64,000 nucleotides of DNA from Eulemur rufifrons. Its lineage: Eukaryota; Chordata; Mammalia; Primates; Lemuridae. Location: assembly GCF_041146395.1 (NCBI RefSeq), contig NC_090996.1:34620738-34684737 (forward strand), in the 5' to 3' direction. The notes beneath the pieces were generated by a model. It did not search any database. It was given only the letters and a program-made list of their open reading frames with translations, and had not been told where the DNA came from. Shown piece after piece: positions 63,052-64,000 of this stretch (positions are counted from its first letter, which is position 1; every line of letters begins with the position of its first letter). The position numbers were made by a program, and so were the translations under genes.

Positions 63052-63974
63052 GTTCCCCCCTTGGGCCAAGGCATGTCAGAGGCAGCATCTATGGCCAAAC
63101 TCTTATTTTGTCCCATCTGTTGCCAGGGTGGTGTGTCCCATCCACTCCCTCGGTGGGATCCTCGTGGCCAAGAGGAATGAAGAGCCAAAGGGGGACCTAT
63201 AGCCAATTCAGCATTTTAGGGCAAACAGGACGGGAGGTGGACAGGCACTCATCGACACTTTAAAACCTTCTAGGTGATACAAGAGTAAAATCCAAAATGT
63301 GAAGGGCAAGGCTACAGAACTAATTTCCCTATAAGTGTTGAGCTACTATGTTCTTGGGAATAGTGGTAGACTTCTAGCAAATGTAAGGTAAGGAAATTTA
63401 GAAACTTATTGTGTCACAATATTATAGTCTCGTTAGTAGTTTATACTAAGGTGGCTGATAAATTACTCATTATATTTCCTTTTGTATAAATCCATAACTG
63501 AGAAAAATTATACTCAGGAAGTTCTAAGTCTATAGGAAGCAGGAGAAGATTTGACGATGTTCCCTGTATGGTTTTGACATACTAAATAAATCTACTGTCT
63601 GTCTTAGACTTTCAGTGGCCCTAATATATAAAAAGCTTAAGGTCAAAAGGCTGGATTTAGAATTTAAGTTCTGGAAAGGTTTTCAGATAGCAAAAGCTTA
63701 AAACATTTGTTCACAGACAATCACAAACCACTATAAAGTAAGGGTCATTTATTTAACCAAGAGATAGTCATCAAAAGATTCTACTAAAGGTGATAAAGTT
63801 ATATGGGTGTAAGTCTTAACCCTTTTAAACTTTAGTTTTTCTAGTTAGTCAAAACCTAATAAAGAGAGCACAGGGATTATCTGATAAAGCACAAAATCTT
63901 TGTTTCTCTTAGGTCAATTACCAAAATTCAAGAGAAACCTTTTGTAGTGCGTTATTTTTTTAAATTAAAAAGGA
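63052..63974 (-). mobile_element. ERV internal region adjoining the 3' LTR, including polypurine tract
   Basis: Minus strand reads CAAGGGGGGAAC just before the LTR start, a retroviral polypurine tract. The rest, AT-rich, would be the 3' end of the internal region and untranslated DNA. No intact gene is visible; the frames seen are short. The element continues beyond the window. Confidence 0.55.
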
Positions 63975-64000
63975 GGCCGGGCGCGGTGGCTCACGCCTGT
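63975..64000 (+). mobile_element. Alu, first 26 bp, cut by the window end
   Basis: 'ggccgggcgcggtggctcac' opens an Alu that continues outside; it inserts into the ERV internal region. Confidence 0.85.

Overview
The window is nuclear genomic DNA of a primate, most probably a strepsirrhine (lemur or loris group). Several dimeric Alu elements (1742, 11172, 12124, 41231, 45340, 47971, 63975) carry the strepsirrhine-type middle linker rich in A and TA and the 'gttgctgtgagctaggctgac' right arm, beside older AluJ-like copies, MER1-type hAT fossils, old L1, MIR and LTR elements. Genes are intron-split with GT/AG junctions. Gene content matches the secreted/membrane serine-protease cluster of human 16p13.3.

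Layout: (1) 1-5.8 kb, intergenic: LTR end, a 5'-truncated L1 split by an Alu, then GC-rich unique sequence. (2) 5.8-7.5 kb, ZG16B on +: TATA box, three coding exons, polyA signals; a secreted jacalin-fold lectin-like protein. (3) 7.5-17.1 kb, intergenic: antisense L1 split by an Alu, a 0.7-kb GGAT-type satellite, a MER1 element and a CA-rich tract. (4) 17.1-19.4 kb, PRSS30 on -: six exons that join into an uninterrupted 359-codon frame. (5) 19.4-29.5 kb, repeats and a long polypurine tract. (6) 29.5-33.7 kb, PRSS22 (tryptase epsilon/BSSP-4) on -. (7) 33.7-50.5 kb, repeats, AP-1/MARE-like sites and two CpG-rich blocks. (8) 50.5-57.0 kb, PRSS27 (marapsin/pancreasin) on +. (9) 57-64 kb, repeats, ending in the 3' LTR and adjoining internal DNA of an endogenous retrovirus on -.

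The three proteases share one gene plan (signal-peptide exon, a 27-nt exon, then His, Asp, linker and Ser exons with the same phases), so they are tandem-duplication paralogues. With ZG16B they form a secretory/epithelial gene set; nothing shows operon-like coupling.

The main surprises are: PRSS30, a pseudogene in human as I recall it, has an intact frame here but a non-canonical activation site (R|TMRG), Glu in place of the S1 Asp189, and a seven-residue tandem-repeat stalk before a hydrophobic GPI-type tail; PRSS27 lies beside PRSS22 in opposite orientation, unlike the human order as remembered, which one inversion would explain; and PRSS27 keeps a hydrophobic C-terminal tail that the remembered human protein lacks. 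Exon joins were made by hand from splice signals and frame; family assignments rest on recognition, not on a search.
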